64,000 bases of DNA from Clostridia bacterium (GTDB lineage Bacteria > Bacillota > Clostridia > Oscillospirales > Acutalibacteraceae): the NCBI GenBank assembly GCA_017431035.1, contig JAFRLW010000011.1, positions 1 through 64,000 of the forward strand, read 5' to 3'. Of this stretch, positions 54,354 through 63,850 are shown piece after piece. Positions within the stretch are counted from its first letter, which is position 1. Every line of letters starts with the position of its first letter. A program made the translations under genes and the position numbers. The notes under the pieces are model-generated. The model did no database searches and was not told the DNA's origin. It worked only from the letters and a program-made list of their open reading frames with translations.

Positions 54354-55526
54354 TCAGTTGTTTATGTAATAATATTTTGTGTTTTCTATTGCTCTCTTGA
54401 TTAGATTTTCCATATCGAGTTTTTCTTCCGCCTTTTCGCATTGACCGGGTTTCGGACGGGTATGCGGGTGTTTTGGAGTGAACACCGTGCAACAGTCCTC
54501 ATAAGGCAATATGGAAATATCAAAAGCCCCTATTTTTTTAGATATTTTAACTATCTCTTCTTTGTCGCTTCCTATAAGCGGCCTCATAACCGGCATATCG
54601 CAAACGCTGTCGGTGGCGGCAATGGCTTGAAGCGTCTGGCTTGCAACCTGACCGAGACTCTCGCCCGTTATAAGCGCCTCGCACCCCTGCTCACGACTGA
54701 TAATGCAGGCGATACGCATCATTATTCTTCTCATAACAAGAGTGAAAAAATCTTCCGGGCATTTTTTTGCCATTTCCTCTTGTATTTCGGTAAAAGGAAC
54801 AACGGCAAGATATATCGGTCCCGAGTATTTGGCAACGCAAGAGAGCAAATCTTTAACCTTTTGTTCGGCTCGCTCGCTTGTGTATGGCGGAGAGGCAAAA
54901 TGCACGGCGTTAAGGGTCAAGCCCCTTTTTGCCATAAGATAGGCAGCCACAGGACTGTCTATACCGCCGGATATAAGCACCTGCGCCTTTCCGGCAGTTC
55001 CGGTCGGCAAACCGCCGGCACCCTTTATCTGTCCGCCCCTTATATATGCCGCCTTGTCTCTTATTTCTACCGTGATGACTTCGTCCGGACTGTGAACGTC
55101 GACTTTCAGGTGGGGAAAGCGGCTAAGCAGCGCACCGCCCACCGCCGCCGATATTTCGGGGGATTTAAGCGGAAAGGATTTGTCGGCTCTTTTTGCCTCA
55201 ACCTTAAAGGTGCGGATGTTTTCCATAGTGTCTTTAAGATAAACGGGGGCAAACTTCAGTATTTTATCAATATCCTTTTCGCACTCGCCAGCCCTTGAAT
55301 AAGCGGCGATACCGAAAACGTAGGATATTCTTTCAAGCGCCTCGTCAACGTCAAAATCCGGGTCAATAGGCTCTATAAAAACGGTTGACTGAGAACGGGT
55401 GATTTTTACACTTCCAAGTGGTTTAATCCGTCTTTTTATAGCATTTACCATCTTGTCTTCAAATATAGCACGGTTTAGTCCTTTAAGGGACAGTTCGCCG
55501 TTTTTTATGAGTATAACTTCTTTCAT
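54354..55526 (-). CDS. thiI: tRNA 4-thiouridine synthase / thiamine sulfurtransferase ThiI
   Basis: Puts sulfur on U8 of tRNA and may serve thiazole synthesis. An N-terminal ferredoxin-like/THUMP domain (1-165) precedes the PP-loop SGGIDS at 186-191. It ends near residue 390 with no C-terminal rhodanese domain, the usual short Gram-positive form. It overlaps iscS by one base, and IscS is its likely sulfur donor. Confidence 0.95.
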   Translation of the reverse strand: MKEVILIKNGELSLKGLNRAIFEDKMVNAIKRRIKPLGSVKITRSQSTVFIEPIDPDFDVDEALERISYVFGIAAYSRAGECEKDIDKILKFAPVYLKDTMENIRTFKVEAKRADKSFPLKSPEISAAVGGALLSRFPHLKVDVHSPDEVITVEIRDKAAYIRGGQIKGAGGLPTGTAGKAQVLISGGIDSPVAAYLMAKRGLTLNAVHFASPPYTSERAEQKVKDLLSCVAKYSGPIYLAVVPFTEIQEEMAKKCPEDFFTLVMRRIMMRIACIISREQGCEALITGESLGQVASQTLQAIAATDSVCDMPVMRPLIGSDKEEIVKISKKIGAFDISILPYEDCCTVFTPKHPHTRPKPGQCEKAEEKLDMENLIKRAIENTKYYYINN

Positions 55527-56659
55527 TAGTAAGACCTTCTTAATGTGTTTACCGCCTCTTTTAAGGCAAGGAGTAGTTTATCGGCGTCGTCTTTGGTGTT
55601 AAAACGGGAAAAACTGATACGAAGAGCGCTGTCCACCATATCTTTAGACAGACCGAACTCGGATAGAACGTAACTGCCCTTTCCTTTTGAACAAGCCGAA
55701 CCTGACGAAACAAAAATATCACGGCTTTCAAGAAAATGAAGCAGGGTTTCCGACCGATAGCCCGGTACCGAAATATTAAGGATATAAGGAAGAGCGTCTG
55801 TTTTCGAGTTGATTTTTACAAATCCGCTTTTTATGAGTATCTCCCTTGTATATTCGGAAAGTTCCTTTGTTTTTTCAAGTTGTTTCTTTATATCGGGCAG
55901 GGCTTTCACCGCCGCACCAAGCGCCGATATAAAGGGCACGTTCTCGGTGCCTGAACGCATACCTTTCTCTTGACCGCCGCCTGAAAGATACGGCTTTATA
56001 TGAACGCCGTTTCTGATATATAAAGCGCCTATTCCTTTTGGAGCGTGTATCTTGTGACCGCTGATTGAGAGCAGGTCAATTCCCGAGTTTTTAAGTTTAA
56101 CGGGCAGTTTGCCGTAGGCTTGTACTGCGTCACAGTGCAAAAGCGCAGGGGAAGAGGCGGCTTTTATCGCCCGTTTACAAACCTCAAGGGGCAGGATATA
56201 GCCCATTTCATTATTGACATACATCATACTAACAAGGATAGTTTTGTTATTTACTGCTTCAAAAATATCATTCTCGCTTATCACACCGCTTTGGTCGGGT
56301 TTAAGATAAATAACCTCAAAACCCTCATCTTCAAGTCGGCGCATAGTGTTTAGTACCGACGGGTGTTCTATAGAGGTTGTAACAATGCGATTGCCTCTTT
56401 TTTTAAGAGAGTTTACCGCACCGATAATAGCGGTGTTATTGCTCTCGGTTCCGCAAGAGGTGAAAAAGATTTCATTTTTGTCGGCAAAAAGACTGTCGGC
56501 AACAATCTGTCTTGCTTCTTCTACGGCACGGTCGGCATTAAATCCCAAACGGTGCAAACTCGACGGGTTTCCCCAATTTTCTTTCATAGAAAGAATAGCG
56601 GCATTTACGGCTTCACTACAAGGTTTTGTAGTGGAACTGTTGTCAAGATAGATTTCCAT
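55526..56659 (-). CDS. Cysteine desulfurase (NifS/IscS family)
   Basis: PLP enzyme releasing sulfur from cysteine as a persulfide. The PLP lysine is K203 in SISGHKIHAPKG; the active-site cysteine is C323 in SSGSACSKGKG. Length is 377 aa. It starts the iscS-thiI pair, the equivalent of B. subtilis nifZ-thiI, so thiolation of tRNA is the main predicted job. A weak promoter (TTGTGT and TATATT on the minus strand near 56675-56705) may drive it. Confidence 0.94.
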   Translation of the reverse strand: MEIYLDNSSTTKPCSEAVNAAILSMKENWGNPSSLHRLGFNADRAVEEARQIVADSLFADKNEIFFTSCGTESNNTAIIGAVNSLKKRGNRIVTTSIEHPSVLNTMRRLEDEGFEVIYLKPDQSGVISENDIFEAVNNKTILVSMMYVNNEMGYILPLEVCKRAIKAASSPALLHCDAVQAYGKLPVKLKNSGIDLLSISGHKIHAPKGIGALYIRNGVHIKPYLSGGGQEKGMRSGTENVPFISALGAAVKALPDIKKQLEKTKELSEYTREILIKSGFVKINSKTDALPYILNISVPGYRSETLLHFLESRDIFVSSGSACSKGKGSYVLSEFGLSKDMVDSALRISFSRFNTKDDADKLLLALKEAVNTLRRSY

Positions 56660-56772
56660 AACACCGCCCCTTTATAAAAGATAATATATATACAGTTTAA
56701 TATTAACACAAAAAATATTTTTTAACAACATAAAAAAACAAAAAACCCAAAAAAGAGGAAAAACCTAAAAAC

Positions 56773-56801
56773 TTGCAAAATGAAGTGTGTTGTGGTATAA
56801 T
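56773..56801 (+). promoter_or_regulatory. Promoter for the DUF3048 gene
   Basis: TTGCAA (56773-56778), 17 bases ending in TGG, TATAAT (56796-56801): extended -10 promoter, about 40 bases before the start codon. Confidence 0.82.
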
Positions 56802-56839
56802 ACCAAAAGCCAATCTCTGGTGATAAAGGAGAGAAGTAA

Positions 56840-57871
56840 ATGTCAAAAAGAATTATTGCACTGATATTATCTTTACTGCTGGTAGTCTTTTGTTTTGCCG
56901 GCTGTAAGAAAAAGGCTAAAACAGTTGAGTCCGAACCATCAAAAACGGTGGAGTCGGAAGAAAAAAATCCGAACAAAGTAAACCCTTATACCGGTGTTCA
57001 GGATCTTGCTCCCGAACTTTTTGAAAAAAGGCCCGTTGCCGTTATGATAAACAATATCACTACCGCACAGCCTGTACAAACCGGCGTCAACCGTGCCGAT
57101 ATAGTTTATGAAACCGAAGTTGAAGGCGGCGTTACACGCCTTTTGGCTCTTTTCAAGGATATTGAAAAGGTTGACCGACTCGGTCCCGTTCGCTCGGCGA
57201 GATATCCGTATATTGACCTCGCACTCGGACACGACGCAGTTTATATCCATTGCGGTCAGGACCCGAACTATGCCGCACCGCACCTCTATGATATAGACGA
57301 TATTTCGGTAGAAACCGACTATTATGCAACACGTATTCCAAACGGTCTTGCGTGGGAACACACCCTTTATACCAACGGCTCTACCCTTTGGGGCGGCGTA
57401 AATGATAAAACCGACCGCAACACCACCGAAAAAACTGACCCGTGGCAGAGTTTTGCCGCAGAAGACGAGAATATTTCCTATAGCGGAACTGTGGCAAATA
57501 CCGTGACTATTCCCTTTAACGACCCCGCCTCTTTTGTGTACGACAGCGCAAAAGGACTTTATACAAGATATACTCACGGTGAGGTTCGCACCGACTACGT
57601 GACAGGTGAAACAACCGATGTTAAAAACGTTTTCGTACTTAACACCACCATTGTTACATATCCCGACGGCGTTCATCGTCAGGTTTATCTTGACGGCGGA
57701 ACAGGCTATTATGCAACAAACGGCACCTATACACAAATCAACTGGCGCAAAGGCGGTCAAAACGAGGGTATTGTATTTACCGATGCAAACGGTAATCCCC
57801 TTAAAATAAATCAGGGTAAATCGTGGGTTTATCTTATAAACTCCACTACTACAAACCCCTCTTTTTCATAA
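56840..57871 (+). CDS. DUF3048 lipoprotein (YerB-like)
   Basis: 343 aa secreted lipoprotein. Signal peptide with lipobox F-A-G-C, C22 being the lipidated residue. DUF3048 follows from about 50, with RPVAVMINNITTAQPQ-like and GVNRADIVYETEVEGG, then the DUF3048 C-terminal domain ending in GKSWVYLINS. B. subtilis YerB is the named relative; its function is not known to me. AAAGGAG precedes the ATG. It is monocistronic. Confidence 0.9.
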   Translation: MSKRIIALILSLLLVVFCFAGCKKKAKTVESEPSKTVESEEKNPNKVNPYTGVQDLAPELFEKRPVAVMINNITTAQPVQTGVNRADIVYETEVEGGVTRLLALFKDIEKVDRLGPVRSARYPYIDLALGHDAVYIHCGQDPNYAAPHLYDIDDISVETDYYATRIPNGLAWEHTLYTNGSTLWGGVNDKTDRNTTEKTDPWQSFAAEDENISYSGTVANTVTIPFNDPASFVYDSAKGLYTRYTHGEVRTDYVTGETTDVKNVFVLNTTIVTYPDGVHRQVYLDGGTGYYATNGTYTQINWRKGGQNEGIVFTDANGNPLKINQGKSWVYLINSTTTNPSFS

Positions 57872-57924
57872 CACGCCGGGCGTGACAAACGCCGGATAAT
57901 AAAAAAAGATAAAAATATAAAAAC

Positions 57925-57955
57925 CGGGATTACGAATATGTAGTCCCGCTTTTTT
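57925..57955 (+). terminator. Terminator after the DUF3048 gene
   Basis: CGGGATTA (57925-57932) pairs with TAGTCCCG (57941-57948) with one G-U pair, followed by CTTTTTTA. A smaller hairpin CACGC/GCGTG right after the stop lacks a T-run. Confidence 0.85.
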
Positions 57956-58095
57956 ATACTTATTATAAAGCCGTACTAGAGCGGTGTATAAGACTTTTTT
58001 CATTAAAAACAAGATTGATTTTTCCGCTTTGCTATGGTACTCTAATAATGGTAAAAATATATTCGACATTATAGATTTTACGGAGATAATAAGAA

Positions 58096-59898
58096 GTGAG
58101 AGAAAAAAACAACAATAAAAACAGAAAAGGTAAGTTTCAGCTTATTCCGCAGGTTATAACCCTCTTTGCCGTAGCCGTTCTTATGACGGGTGTTCTCACA
58201 TTTGCTATAGAGCAAACGGTTTCAAACACTTCAATAAGAAAACAAACGGAAGCCCGTGCTCTTGAAATCGGAGATGAAGTAGCTTCGGCAATAAAGGAAT
58301 ATCCGGCGTATGACCTGCTTCTGTCTTTTTGGCATACCCATGCGGATGAAATGCAAATTGAATATGATGCGGAATATACCGAAAATACCGAAACCGAAGC
58401 GAAAAGTCGAATATTATCGGAGCGCAATCCCGGCGTTCAACTCAAATATCTTACAAAACGGCAATTTGAGGAATTGAAACCGGAAGACCAAAAACTATAT
58501 GCCGAGGTTACATATTCCTGGCTCATAACAAGACTGAACCAAATAAAAAGATCCTATCATATTGAGTTTTTGTTTTGCGTGTTGACGGATGACGAATATA
58601 AAACGCAGTTTTTCCTGCTCAGTGCCGCCGATCCCGGCTCAGTACGAGGAACAAGTTATGAGGAGGTTTATACGCTCGGACACGTTGTAACTGTAGGCGC
58701 CGATCAGCAGGAGGCTATGCGTGGCGCAAAAGAGAACGCTTCGTTTTTGGCAAACGCCGGTAATTATGTCGATTATTACACATGGCTGTGTGAAACCGAC
58801 GGACACCCCGTTTTTATCGGAATGACCTATAACCTTTCCGAAATCCGCTCATCTTCCGCTTCGCAGGCACGAAGAGGAACGCTTTATGCAATGCTTTTTC
58901 AGATTGTTCTGTCTTTGATATGCCTGACCCTTATATATCGTTTTGTGCTTCAACCGCTCAAAAAGGTGCAAAAGAATATTCGCCTTTATAAAGAAACCAA
59001 GGACAGTCAAATGATAGAAAAAAGCCTTAAAGAAATTAAGGCGCATAATGAAATCGGCGATTTGTCAAACGATGTTTTAGAACTTGCCGAAGCGATGGAC
59101 GACTTTATAAACAAAATTGAAACAATAACGGCTGAAAAAGAGCGTGTCAGCACGGAACTTTCAATGGCGACAAGAATTCAGACGGCAATGCTGCCGCACG
59201 TTTTTCCGCCTTTTCCCGAGCGAAGCGAATTTGATATATATGCAAGTATGGATCCTGCCAAAGAGGTGGGCGGCGACTTCTATGATTTCTTCCTTATAGA
59301 TAACGACCATTTGGGAATTGTTATGGCAGACGTTTCAGGCAAAGGCATACCTGCGGCGCTGTTTATGATGGCATCAAAGATTATTCTTCAAAGTTGCGCT
59401 ATGCTGGGAGGTTCGCCTGCCGATATACTGACCAAAACCAACGAGGCTATCTGCTCTAACAACAGGGAGGAAATGTTTGTCACGGTATGGGTGGGAATAC
59501 TGGAGATTTCCACCGGAAAAATAACGGCGGCAAATGCAGGACACGAGTACCCCGTGCTTCAAAAAACACCGGGCGGTCCGTTTGAACTTGTAAAAGATAA
59601 ACACGGTTTCATAATAGGCGGAATGCAGGGAATTAAGTATAAAGAATATGAATTGCAAATGAAACCGGGCACAAAACTTTTCCTGTACACCGACGGCGTT
59701 CCGGAGGCGACCGACGTTGACGGAAATATGTTCGGCACCGGGCGTATGGTTGATACGCTTAACTTTGACCCGAACGCCAAGCCTTGCGACGTGCTCAAAA
59801 ACATCAGCGCTTCTATTGAAACTTTTTCTAAAGATGCCGAACAGTTTGACGATTTGACAATGCTTTGCCTTGAGTACAAAGGAAACGGTGAGAAATAA
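58096..59898 (+). CDS. Membrane PP2C/SpoIIE-type phosphatase with HAMP domain
   Basis: 600 aa sensor phosphatase. TM1 about 19-40, extracytoplasmic sensor (41-260), TM2 about 262-285, HAMP about 286-340, and a SpoIIE/RsbU-type PP2C domain (360-598). Metal ligands include D394 in EVGGDFYDF and D412 in MADVSGKGIPAALFM. Such proteins dephosphorylate anti-anti-sigma factors or other Ser/Thr phosphoproteins; no such partner is adjacent. The start is GTG with CGGAG about 11 bases upstream. The ligand is unknown. Confidence 0.9.
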   Translation: MREKNNNKNRKGKFQLIPQVITLFAVAVLMTGVLTFAIEQTVSNTSIRKQTEARALEIGDEVASAIKEYPAYDLLLSFWHTHADEMQIEYDAEYTENTETEAKSRILSERNPGVQLKYLTKRQFEELKPEDQKLYAEVTYSWLITRLNQIKRSYHIEFLFCVLTDDEYKTQFFLLSAADPGSVRGTSYEEVYTLGHVVTVGADQQEAMRGAKENASFLANAGNYVDYYTWLCETDGHPVFIGMTYNLSEIRSSSASQARRGTLYAMLFQIVLSLICLTLIYRFVLQPLKKVQKNIRLYKETKDSQMIEKSLKEIKAHNEIGDLSNDVLELAEAMDDFINKIETITAEKERVSTELSMATRIQTAMLPHVFPPFPERSEFDIYASMDPAKEVGGDFYDFFLIDNDHLGIVMADVSGKGIPAALFMMASKIILQSCAMLGGSPADILTKTNEAICSNNREEMFVTVWVGILEISTGKITAANAGHEYPVLQKTPGGPFELVKDKHGFIIGGMQGIKYKEYELQMKPGTKLFLYTDGVPEATDVDGNMFGTGRMVDTLNFDPNAKPCDVLKNISASIETFSKDAEQFDDLTMLCLEYKGNGEK

Positions 59899-59939
59899 TA
59901 CAAAAACGCCGGTAGTATAGAAAAAACGGAACTGAAAAA

Positions 59940-59985
59940 AACACCGCAAAAAACAAAACGCCCCGTCGGTGCATACCGTCGGGGC
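59940..59985 (-). terminator. Terminator of ireB (leftward)
   Basis: GCCCCG-T-CGGT (59960-59970) pairs with ACCG-T-CGGGGC (59975-59985) with one T-T mismatch and a GCAT loop. On the minus strand a T-rich tail (GTTTTGTTTTTT) follows; on the plus strand there is none. Confidence 0.85.
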
Positions 59986-60047
59986 TAAACCATATCATAA
60001 CAATTCTAAAAGGTAAAATTGCTTCTAAAACCTGATTGCGCCTTAAA

Positions 60048-60293
60048 CTATGAAAGATAATACTTTACAAGTGACTGCAAAAGTGTATCTCTGTCAATTC
60101 TTCTGATAAGATTTCGGGCGTTGTTATGGGTGGTGATGTAGGTCGGGTCCTCAGAGAGAATATAACCTACTATCTGGTTTATCGGGTTATAACCTTTTTC
60201 TTTAAGCGAGTCATAAACGGTAGTCAAAATCTTGCGGATTTCCTGCTCAGTTTGGTCGCCTATGGAAAAGGTAAGTGTAGCATCATTACTCAT
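60048..60293 (-). CDS. IreB family regulatory phosphoprotein
   Basis: 81 aa, the whole length of the IreB (DUF965/YrzL) family. Markers are the N-terminal [10 protein letters not shown], a threonine-containing stretch of the kind phosphorylated in Enterococcus IreB by the PASTA kinase IreK, and [19 protein letters not shown] with [18 protein letters not shown] precedes the ATG. It is monocistronic here, while in many Firmicutes it precedes ruvX-like genes, which are absent. Confidence 0.93.
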   Translation of the reverse strand: MSNDATLTFSIGDQTEQEIRKILTTVYDSLKEKGYNPINQIVGYILSEDPTYITTHNNARNLIRRIDRDTLLQSLVKYYLS

Positions 60294-60325
60294 AAAAACA
60301 CCTCCGAAAATATGTTTATATTATT

Positions 60326-60354
60326 ATTTTACATTGAAAATAAGAAAATATCAA
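60326..60354 (-). promoter_or_regulatory. Promoter for ireB
   Basis: On the minus strand: TTGATA (60349-60354), 17 bases ending in ATG, TAAAAT (60326-60331), about 33 bases before the start codon. Confidence 0.68.
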
Positions 60355-60381
60355 CATTTTTTTATAAAAGACTATATTTTA

Positions 60382-60417
60382 GCGGCACCGTTATAGTAAC
60401 AGTGCCGCAATTTTTTA
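60382..60417. terminator. Hairpin after pheT with T-run on the plus strand
   Basis: GCGGCAC-C-GTTA (60382-60393) pairs with TAAC-A-GTGCCGC (60397-60408) with one mismatch, followed on the plus strand by AATTTTTTATTTT. The leftward pheT ends at 60415, so on its strand the hairpin follows the stop but with a poor T-run. Confidence 0.7.
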
Positions 60418-62805
60418 TTTTCTGAGTTCTGCGCCGATTTTTGAAAGATTATTAACTATTTTTTCGTTTACGGCTTCGATTTGCTCATCGCTTAGCGTAC
60501 CTTCCATTGAACGAAGCGTCACGCTGAAAGCAACACTCTTTTTACCCTCAGGTATTTGCTCTCCTTCGTAAACGTCAAAGAGTTCTGTCTTTTCAAGCAG
60601 TCTGCCGGCTCCCTTGGTTATCGCCGCTTCGAGTGTGCCTACCGGTATTTTTGAGTCGCAAAGCATAGCGTAGTCACGTTCAACCGCAGGGAACTTCGGT
60701 AGCGGCTTATAATAGGTCGGGCGTTTCTTTATGTTAAAGAGAACGTCAAGTTTTACCTCGGCTACAAGCACCCTTGTTTCTATGCCGTATTTTTCCAAGA
60801 CCTCGGGGTGTACCTCACCGAAAACGGCGGCAGGAGTGTTGTTGGCTTTAACCAAAGCCTGTCTGCCGGGGTGGAGATACGGCTCTTTTGATACCTCATA
60901 CTGTGTATGAGCGCCGAAAGTGCGCATAATTCCCTCAATAATACCTTTAAGGGTGAAAAAGTCTTCGTCTTTTCCGTATATACCGATAGATAAGGTCGGC
61001 AGTTCGGCAGGTTGAGTTTTTATCGGCATTTCGTTTGCGATAAAGCGTTTGCTTTGTTCAAAGAAACGGGCGTCTTCTATCTTGCGGTTTATGTTGGTCG
61101 CAAGTACAGAGAGCATACTCGGTATTAAAGTTGTGCGCATTACCGAGTACTCGTCGCCGAGCGGATTTATAATCTTTATGGCGTTTCTTCTGTCGTCATC
61201 GGCGTCTAAACAAAGCGAGTCGATAGAAGAGGGGGAAACAAAGGAATAGGTGGTAATTTCATCGCAACCTATCGAGCATAAGTAGGACTTCATTTTGTCG
61301 CTCTTTTCTCTTTCGGGTAACTTTGTTCCTCTTATAACGTCGCCTCTCATAGGCGTACTTATAATATGGTCATAGCCGTATATTCTCATAACCTCTTCGG
61401 CAAGGTCGGCTCTGCCCTCAACGTCATCTCTTATAGACGGAACGCTGACGGTGAAAACGCCGTCTTTTAAGGTTGTTTTAAGGTCGAGGCGGTTAAGAAT
61501 ATCAACCATTTCATCTACCGGAATATCAACGCCCAAAAGGGATAGAATATCGGCAGGTTTAACCTTTATTATTCTTTCTTCGGGCAAACTTTCATATCTG
61601 TCAAGCGCACCTTCTACTATGTCGCCTGCGTCAAGTTCGTATATAAGGGACAAGGCTCTGTTCATAGCGTACTCGGTATTAAGAATATCGGTACCCCTCT
61701 CATATCTTCCGCTTGCCTCGGTGCGAATACCGAGCGCACGTGAAGTATGACGGATGTTATCTCTTCTAAACTTTGCCGACTCAAGGAAAAGATTTTTGGT
61801 GTCCGCCTCAATTTCGCTTTCTTCACCGCCCATAATACCTGCAAGGCAAGAGGGCTTTTTGCCGTCGGCGATTACAAGCATATCGGGTGAAAGGTCATAC
61901 TCTTTTCCGTCAAGAGTGGTGATTTTTTCGCCCTTTTCTGCGTTTCTTACAATAATCTTTTTGCCTTCGATTTTATCATAGTTAAAGGCGTGCATAGGCT
62001 GACCGGTTTCAAGCATAACAAAGTTGGTGATGTCAACTATATTGTTAATCGGTCGCATGCCCGAAGCCAAAATTGCCTTTTGCATCCAAACGGGGCTTTC
62101 TTTTATTCGAAGATTTGTAACCATTCTGCCTACGTATCTCGGGCAAAGGTCATAGTTTTTAACCGTCACGTCAATAAAGTCTTTAATATCTCCGCCTTTT
62201 GTCTTGTATTCGGTAACGGGCGGATGATAGTCGGTTTTAAGTACAACCGAAATCTCTTTTGCAACACCGAGCATACAGTTACAGTCGGGGCGGTTGGCGG
62301 TTATTTTGAAGTCGATAACCACGTCGTCAAGCCCTAAAACCTCTCGCATATCGGCGCCGATTTTTTCGGTGTTTTTGAGTATTAGAATACCATAAACCGA
62401 GGCGCCCGGATAATCAGACTCCGTAAGGCAGAGTTCTTCTCCCGAACAGAGCATTCCGTTAGAAGCAACGCCACGAAGCGCACCTGCTTTTATATGCATA
62501 CCGTTAGGCAAATAACTGTCGTCAAGCGCCGCAGGTACAAGGTCGCCCTCGCTGATATTTTGGGCGCCGGTGACAATTTGAACATTTTCCTTTTCGCCTA
62601 TATTTATTTGGCAAATCTGCAAATGGTCGCTGTTTTCGTGAGGCTCGATTTTCTCAATTTTGCCGACCTTTACGTTTTTGATGTTATCGCCGGCGTATTC
62701 AATGCTTTCAACCTCAAATCCCGCCATAACCATTTTATCGCAAAGAACTTCGGGTGAAACGTTTATATCAACATAATTTTTCAAGTGATTTAGTGAAATC
62801 TTCAT
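60415..62805 (-). CDS. pheT: Phenylalanyl-tRNA synthetase beta subunit
   Basis: Large subunit of the (alpha-beta)2 class II enzyme. An N-terminal EMAP-like tRNA-binding domain (about 40-150) is followed by B3/B4 editing-type and B5 domains, a catalytic-like core, and the C-terminal FDX-ACB domain beginning near YKPLPKFPAVERDYA. Length is 796 aa, normal. It lies 14 bases after pheS and shares its T-box. Confidence 0.97.
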   Translation of the reverse strand: MKISLNHLKNYVDINVSPEVLCDKMVMAGFEVESIEYAGDNIKNVKVGKIEKIEPHENSDHLQICQINIGEKENVQIVTGAQNISEGDLVPAALDDSYLPNGMHIKAGALRGVASNGMLCSGEELCLTESDYPGASVYGILILKNTEKIGADMREVLGLDDVVIDFKITANRPDCNCMLGVAKEISVVLKTDYHPPVTEYKTKGGDIKDFIDVTVKNYDLCPRYVGRMVTNLRIKESPVWMQKAILASGMRPINNIVDITNFVMLETGQPMHAFNYDKIEGKKIIVRNAEKGEKITTLDGKEYDLSPDMLVIADGKKPSCLAGIMGGEESEIEADTKNLFLESAKFRRDNIRHTSRALGIRTEASGRYERGTDILNTEYAMNRALSLIYELDAGDIVEGALDRYESLPEERIIKVKPADILSLLGVDIPVDEMVDILNRLDLKTTLKDGVFTVSVPSIRDDVEGRADLAEEVMRIYGYDHIISTPMRGDVIRGTKLPEREKSDKMKSYLCSIGCDEITTYSFVSPSSIDSLCLDADDDRRNAIKIINPLGDEYSVMRTTLIPSMLSVLATNINRKIEDARFFEQSKRFIANEMPIKTQPAELPTLSIGIYGKDEDFFTLKGIIEGIMRTFGAHTQYEVSKEPYLHPGRQALVKANNTPAAVFGEVHPEVLEKYGIETRVLVAEVKLDVLFNIKKRPTYYKPLPKFPAVERDYAMLCDSKIPVGTLEAAITKGAGRLLEKTELFDVYEGEQIPEGKKSVAFSVTLRSMEGTLSDEQIEAVNEKIVNNLSKIGAELRK

Positions 62806-62819
62806 TTTTCTTCCCCCTC

Positions 62820-63842
62820 TTAATCAAACTGTTCAAGAAAACGTTTGTCGTTTTCAAACAGTAGGCGGATATCGCTTATTTTGTACTTGGTGGTGGTGAG
62901 TCGGTCAAGACCTATACCAAAGGCGAAACCGCTATACTCATCAGGGTCAATTCCGCAGCAACGAAGAACGTTCGGGTGAACCATACCGGCGCCCAAAATC
63001 TCTATCCAGCCGCTGCCTTTACATACTCTGCATCCCTTTCCGCCACACTCGGAACAGGTCACGTCAACCTCAACCGAAGGCTCGGTAAAGGGGAAGAACG
63101 AGGGGCGGAAACGCACCTCGGTATCCTTGCCGTAAATCTCTCTCGCAAACTGCTCAAGCACACCTTTAAGGTCGCACATAGTGATACCTTTATCAACAAC
63201 AAGACCTTCTATCTGGTGGAAAACGGGGGAGTGGGTCGCATCCACCTCGTCGGCACGGAAAACACGTCCCGGACAAATAACCCTGATAGGCGGTTTGCGT
63301 GTTTCCATTGTTCTTATCTGCGCCGCACTCGTTTGTGTGCGCAAAAGAAGTTTATCGGCGAGATAAAAGGTGTCTTGCATATCTCTTGCCGGGTGGTCGG
63401 CAGGAACGTTAAGACATTCAAAATTGTAGTGGTCGGTCTCAACTTCGGGACCGTCTACAACGTCAAATCCCATAGACTTGAAAATATCTATCATATCGTC
63501 AAGCACACGGTTCAGCGGATGCAAAACGCCGACCTTTTTCTCCTTTGCCGGCATAGTGATATCCACCGCCTCGCCTGCGAGTTTAAGTTCCTTGGCGGCA
63601 CGGGCAATTTTATCACGGTTTTCGTTTATTGCCGTTTCTATTTTTGATTTTGCCTCGTTTACAAGTTGTCCTATTTTCGGCCTTTCTTCAGGCGCTACCG
63701 AACCTAGTTGCTTTAACAGTCCGGTAAGTTCTCCCTTTTTGCCGAGATATTTAATTCTAAGCGCTTCAAGGTCCTCTTTAGAAGAGGCGTTTTTCAGCGC
63801 TTCCGCTGCTGCGGCTTTCAGTTGTTCAATTTTTTCTTTCAT
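62820..63842 (-). CDS. pheS: Phenylalanyl-tRNA synthetase alpha subunit
   Basis: Catalytic subunit. An N-terminal coiled-coil (about 1-90, [13 protein letters not shown]) precedes the class II core with [43 protein letters not shown] and FGIGLDRL. An [18 protein letters not shown] cysteine insert lies near 270. ATG 63842 is chosen because GGAGGA lies 7 bases upstream; a longer in-frame reading runs into the T-box leader and is not translated. Length is 340 aa, normal. Confidence 0.97.
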   Translation of the reverse strand: MKEKIEQLKAAAAEALKNASSKEDLEALRIKYLGKKGELTGLLKQLGSVAPEERPKIGQLVNEAKSKIETAINENRDKIARAAKELKLAGEAVDITMPAKEKKVGVLHPLNRVLDDMIDIFKSMGFDVVDGPEVETDHYNFECLNVPADHPARDMQDTFYLADKLLLRTQTSAAQIRTMETRKPPIRVICPGRVFRADEVDATHSPVFHQIEGLVVDKGITMCDLKGVLEQFAREIYGKDTEVRFRPSFFPFTEPSVEVDVTCSECGGKGCRVCKGSGWIEILGAGMVHPNVLRCCGIDPDEYSGFAFGIGLDRLTTTKYKISDIRLLFENDKRFLEQFD

Positions 63843-63850
63843 AAATATTC

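Noticed and set aside
54441..55298. 285-codon rightward frame opposite thiI
   Set aside because: It is the shadow of a clearly conserved PP-loop gene and has no recognisable protein motif.
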